Below, one piece after another: positions 61,194 through 64,000 of a stretch of DNA of 64,000 bases. Source of the DNA: Sphingomonas nostoxanthinifaciens (lineage in GTDB: Bacteria; Pseudomonadota; Alphaproteobacteria; Sphingomonadales; Sphingomonadaceae); assembly GCF_019930585.1 (NCBI RefSeq), contig NZ_CP082839.1:3220001-3284000 (forward strand), read 5' to 3'. Each line of letters begins with the position of its first letter. Position 1 is the stretch's first letter. The translations under genes were made by a program, and so were the position numbers. The notes under the pieces are model-generated. The model saw only the letters and a list, made by a program, of their open reading frames with translations. It did not search any database and was not told the origin of the DNA.

Positions 61194-62173
61194 GCGGCGG
61201 CTCCTGCAAGGTCGGCAAGCACGGCCGTGATCGTGCGCGTCGCAAGTTCGATCTTGAACCCATTGTCTTTAAGCGGTCGGGCATCGGCCAGTTCGGCCTC
61301 GGCCGCAGCGCGGAATGCCGCCGCGGTCGCCGGCTGTCCCTTCAGGGCCGCCTCCGCCTTGCTGGCGCGCCACGGTTTGTGCGCCACGCCGCCGAGCGCG
61401 AGCCGCACGTCGCTGACAATGCCGTCCTTCACCTCCAGCGCAGCCGCGACCGAGATCACCGCGAAGGCGTAACTCGATCGGTCGCGCACCTTGCGATAGG
61501 TGGATCGCGCGGCGATCGGCAGCGCGGGCAATTCGATCGCGGTAATCAGCCAGTCGGGATCGAGCATCGTGTCGATCTGCGGCTGGTCGCCCGGCAATCG
61601 ATGAAGATCTCCGAACGGGATCGTCCGCATGCCCGTCGGCGTGGCGACGTGCACCGTCGCGTCCAGTGCGGCTAGCGCGACGCACATGTCCGACGGATGC
61701 GTCGCCACGCAAGCGTCCGAGGCGCCGAGGATGGCGTGCATGCGGTTGAACCCGTCGATGGCATCGCAACCCTGACCGGCTTGCCGCTTGTTGCAGCGCG
61801 ATCCTTCATTGTCGTAGAAATAGGCGCAGCGGGTGCGCTGGAGCAGATTTCCTCCGGTCGTCGCCATGTTGCGGATTTGGGCACTGGCACCAGCGAGGAT
61901 GGCCCGGCCCAGCACCGGATATCGGGTGCGTACCACGCGGTGCGCGGCGACCGCGCTGTTCTTTGCCGCCGCCCCGATCAACAGCCCGCCGTCCTGACGC
62001 TCTTCGATGGCCGAGGAGAGTCCGGTCACGTCCACCACGCCCACCGGCTGCTCGATCGTCTCGCGCATCAGATCGACCAGATTGGTGCCGCCGCCGAGAT
62101 ATTTGGCGCCCGCGGCCCCGAATTTCAGCGCCGCGTCGACATCGCCCGCGCGATCATAGGTGAACGGGGTCAT
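61190..62173 (-). CDS. paoB: Molybdenum hydroxylase FAD subunit (PaoB-like)
   Basis: A 327-residue FAD-binding subunit. FAD motifs are KYLGGGTNLVDLM (about 24-36) and ATTGGNLLQRTRC (about 109-121). The Cys-containing insertion RTRCAYFYDNEGSRCNKRQ plus GQGC matches the extra [4Fe-4S] loop known in PaoB-type subunits. The FAD relays electrons from the molybdenum site through the Fe-S clusters. Four-base overlaps with both flanking subunit genes show one operon. Confidence 0.9.
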   Translation of the reverse strand: MTPFTYDRAGDVDAALKFGAAGAKYLGGGTNLVDLMRETIEQPVGVVDVTGLSSAIEERQDGGLLIGAAAKNSAVAAHRVVRTRYPVLGRAILAGASAQIRNMATTGGNLLQRTRCAYFYDNEGSRCNKRQAGQGCDAIDGFNRMHAILGASDACVATHPSDMCVALAALDATVHVATPTGMRTIPFGDLHRLPGDQPQIDTMLDPDWLITAIELPALPIAARSTYRKVRDRSSYAFAVISVAAALEVKDGIVSDVRLALGGVAHKPWRASKAEAALKGQPATAAAFRAAAEAELADARPLKDNGFKIELATRTITAVLADLAGAAA

Positions 62174-62685
62174 TCTGCCACCTCCGTCAGATCGCCATAA
62201 ATCTCGCTGATCGCGTCCATGATGCCGTTATGCGCGCCGCAGCGACAGAGATTGCCGCTCATCCGCTCCTGAAACTCGACGCGGCTGATCGGCACGGTAT
62301 CGGCAGCGAGGTCCGCCGTGACGAGGCTCGGCATACCGCGCTTCAATTCGGCGGCCATGCCGACTGCCGAACAAAGCTGGCCCGGCGTGCAATAGCCGCA
62401 CTGGAAGCCGTCATGCTCGACGAACGCGGTCTGGAGCGGGTGAAGCTCGCCACCTTGCGCCAACCCCTCGACCGACGTGACGGCACGGCCGTCATACTGC
62501 ACGGCCAGCGCCAGGCACGACAGGATGCGTTCACCGTCGACCAGAACCGTACAGGCGCCGCACGCGCCCTGGTTGCAGCCCTTCTTGGTGCCGGAAAGAT
62601 GCAAGGTCTCGCGCAGCAGATCGAGCAATGAGACGCGTGGATCGTCCGGCACGGAAACGTCTGATCCATTCACCTTGATTGCCAT
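62170..62685 (-). CDS. paoA: Molybdenum hydroxylase 2Fe-2S subunit (PaoA-like)
   Basis: A 171-residue small subunit with two [2Fe-2S] clusters: a plant-ferredoxin-type site GCNQGACGACTVLVDG (about 43-58) and an all-helical site with CGYCTPGQ and LCRCGAH. Unlike E. coli PaoA it has no twin-arginine leader: it starts MAIKVNGSDVSVPDD directly. The complex should therefore be cytoplasmic. It has a GGAGGA ribosome site before ATG 62685. First gene of the operon. Confidence 0.92.
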   Translation of the reverse strand: MAIKVNGSDVSVPDDPRVSLLDLLRETLHLSGTKKGCNQGACGACTVLVDGERILSCLALAVQYDGRAVTSVEGLAQGGELHPLQTAFVEHDGFQCGYCTPGQLCSAVGMAAELKRGMPSLVTADLAADTVPISRVEFQERMSGNLCRCGAHNGIMDAISEIYGDLTEVAE

Positions 62686-62913
62686 GCGGACGTCCTCCAG
62701 CAGCTATACGGCAACGAACGAACAAGTCGCGCAAAGGTCGATGCCGATCACGTGCTTCGCTAAGCGCAATGAACGCGGGACAGGTTCCGCGCCGGCGACG
62801 CCATCGCTCTGCATGTCCGCTTATGGCGCTGTTGTGCCAAGGCTCCGGTCATCCCGTCGTCCGGGCATACGGACAGACCAATCTCCCGCGACGCAGAAAA
62901 ATTCGGCTGCGAG

Positions 62914-62939
62914 GTGACCGATCCCGCGCATTGCCCGAA
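62914..62939 (+). promoter_or_regulatory. Candidate ECF-sigma promoter upstream of the sigma gene
   Basis: GTGACC, a 16-base spacer and CGAA lie directly upstream of the ECF sigma gene. As I recall it, the Caulobacter SigF promoter (the NrsF-controlled ECF sigma) is GTAACC-N16-CGAA, one base different and with identical spacing. The CGAA ends only ten bases before ATG 62949, so the transcript would be nearly leaderless for that start. Autoregulation is typical of ECF genes. Confidence 0.5.
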
Positions 62940-62948
62940 TAAGGGATC

Positions 62949-63560
62949 ATGCATGCGGACTTTCTCTCGAGGCTGATCTCCAGGCCGTCGTCCGATGCGA
63001 CAGGGGCAGCGCGTGAGCGACCATCGCTGACGGCACCGGACGACTGGGGCGGCCTGATGGTCGCCGCGCAAAATGGACATGGCGGCGCCTATCGCCGCCT
63101 GCTCGGCGAAGTCTCGATCTGGCTGACCCGCTATTTCCAGCGGCGCCTGCCCCCCGGCGAGGTCGACGATGCGGTGCAGGAAACGCTGCTCGCCATCCAC
63201 CGGCGGCGGCATACCTATGACCCGCACTATCCGTTCGGCCCGTGGCTGGCGGCGATCGCCAAGCATAAATGGGTCGATCAGCTTCGCAGCCTCGGGCGAC
63301 GTCCCGTCGAGGAGCTGCCCGAGAATTTGTCGATCGGCGATCATGAAGCATCGGTGGTCAGCGCTTCGGTTCTCGCCAGCCTCCTCGAAGAATTACGCCC
63401 GGCACAGGCGCAGGCGATCCTGCTGGTCAAGGTGCAGGGCTACACTATCGAGGATGCGTCGGGCGAGACCGGCCTGTCGCCCTCCGCCATCAAGATGAAC
63501 ATTCACCGCGGGCTCGCACGCCTGACGGCATTCATAGAGAAGACCAACGATGTCGAGTGA
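62949..63560 (+). CDS. ECF RNA polymerase sigma factor
   Basis: A 203-residue extracytoplasmic-function sigma factor. Region 2 includes YRRLLGEVSIWLTRYFQRRLP, DDAVQETLLAIHRRRHTYD and FGPWLAAIAKHKWVDQLR (about 49-118); region 4 includes LEELRPAQAQAILLVKVQGYTIEDASGETGLSPSAIKMNIHRGLARL. ATG 62949 gives a 36-residue variable N-terminus; an internal ATG at 63057 is also possible. It overlaps the NrsF-like anti-sigma gene by eleven bases, the usual sigma/anti-sigma coupling. Confidence 0.9.
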   Translation: MHADFLSRLISRPSSDATGAARERPSLTAPDDWGGLMVAAQNGHGGAYRRLLGEVSIWLTRYFQRRLPPGEVDDAVQETLLAIHRRRHTYDPHYPFGPWLAAIAKHKWVDQLRSLGRRPVEELPENLSIGDHEASVVSASVLASLLEELRPAQAQAILLVKVQGYTIEDASGETGLSPSAIKMNIHRGLARLTAFIEKTNDVE

Positions 63561-64000
63561 AAGCCTCGTCCTGGATCTGTCCGCCAATCTCGCGCCCGTC
63601 CGCCCGCGGCGCATGCTGCGCGAAGCCGGGCTGGTCGCGGCCCTTGGCGTCGTCGAGCTCGCGCTGATCCTCGGTTTGGGCGCGATGCGCCGGGATATGG
63701 GCGATATGGGCCATTCCCCCTATTTAATGTGGAGGGTGGGAAGCCTCGCCGTGCTGGCCGGTATCGCCTGTACGGTTGCGATCCGGTCCTTCGCTCCCAC
63801 CGCTCGGCCTCGCCGGGGCGTGTTGTTCGCCTGCGCCCTGGCGGTCGTCGCAATCGTTGGCGGCATGTTCGTCGCACCTGTTGGCTTGAGCGGGCAGACG
63901 TTGCTTCAGCGCCTCGATCCGGTCCACGGCATCATCTGCGCGGGGTCGATCTTCGTGCTGTCGCTGCCGGTCGTGGCGATGCTGGGCATGCTGATGCGGC
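63550..64000 (+). CDS. NrsF-like (DUF1109) membrane anti-sigma factor (3' end outside window)
   Basis: The visible 150 residues start with a cytoplasmic N-terminus (MSSESLVLDLSANLAPVRPRR) and then contain at least four hydrophobic segments (about 27-45, 64-82, 92-112, 130-148). This matches DUF1109/NrsF proteins, six-helix anti-sigma factors that hold ECF sigma factors at the membrane. The ATG at 63550 lies inside the sigma gene. Truncated by the window end, so the last helices and sensory cysteines cannot be examined. Confidence 0.8.
   Translation, partial: MSSESLVLDLSANLAPVRPRRMLREAGLVAALGVVELALILGLGAMRRDMGDMGHSPYLMWRVGSLAVLAGIACTVAIRSFAPTARPRRGVLFACALAVVAIVGGMFVAPVGLSGQTLLQRLDPVHGIICAGSIFVLSLPVVAMLGMLMR

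Overview
The window looks like a chromosomal segment of a high-GC alphaproteobacterium of the Sphingomonas/Sphingomonadaceae type. The grounds are the uniformly GC-rich coding, a large TonB receptor, a DUF4169 protein, UbiM, an NrsF-type (DUF1109) anti-sigma factor next to an ECF sigma factor, and many 4-base stop/start overlaps. No rRNA, insertion sequence, prophage or CRISPR array is visible. Two tRNA genes (Lys-CTT and Arg-ACG) are present.

Layout, left half. Positions 1-4392 hold the cell-elongation operon mreC(partial)-mreD-mrdA-rodA, followed by tRNA-Lys and a small pair encoding a PhnA/YjdM-type protein and a DUF167 protein. Positions 5803-11357 (minus strand) hold a LacI-regulated carbohydrate operon: a LacI regulator, an MFS permease, two TIM-barrel sugar isomerases (one probably exported) and a Gfo/Idh/MocA dehydrogenase. 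A LacI-type operator lies in front of the permease. Positions 11483-15615 hold a secreted CE1/PHB-depolymerase-like esterase, an RcnB-like secreted protein, and an EF-hand/response-regulator/histidine-kinase operon. Then come an HDAC-like deacetylase, a HerA-like ATPase, a membrane diguanylate cyclase, ruvA and ruvB (separated by a convergent small gene and a beta-helix protein), a TPR/2OG-oxygenase-like protein, a TonB receptor, a lipid kinase with DUF4169, and hemB.

Middle. Next to tRNA-Arg (32522-32598) lies a visibly A+T-richer stretch with one large gene, 32872-35295. It encodes an N-terminal SIR2-like domain fused to a STAND-type P-loop NTPase and a helical C-terminus. This is the architecture of single-gene, abortive-infection-type antiphage proteins such as the Avs5/SIR2-STAND group. 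Its placement at a tRNA 3' end, its base composition and short flanking repeats suggest horizontal acquisition. It is the strongest candidate here for an interesting and possibly undescribed system.

Right half. A DUF885 peptidase-like protein is followed by a Tat-exported phosphonoacetate-hydrolase-like enzyme, a tandem pair of aldo/keto reductases with a LysR gene, and a fatty-acid-hydroxylase-type membrane protein. An oxygen-linked divergent locus follows: MFS-ubiM-truncated haemoglobin on the minus strand against cyoABCD-SURF1 on the plus strand, with an FNR/FixK-like box between them. Next are a DnaQ-type exonuclease with a BRCT-like tail, a UBP zinc finger protein, hydrolases, and a four-gene minus-strand cassette of unknown role (LuxR-HTH with a C-terminal membrane anchor, a 121-aa protein, a four-helix membrane protein and a winged-helix protein). 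The window closes with a 2-hydroxycarboxylate transporter, a PaoABC-like molybdenum hydroxylase operon, and an ECF sigma factor overlapping its NrsF-like anti-sigma gene, cut by the window end.
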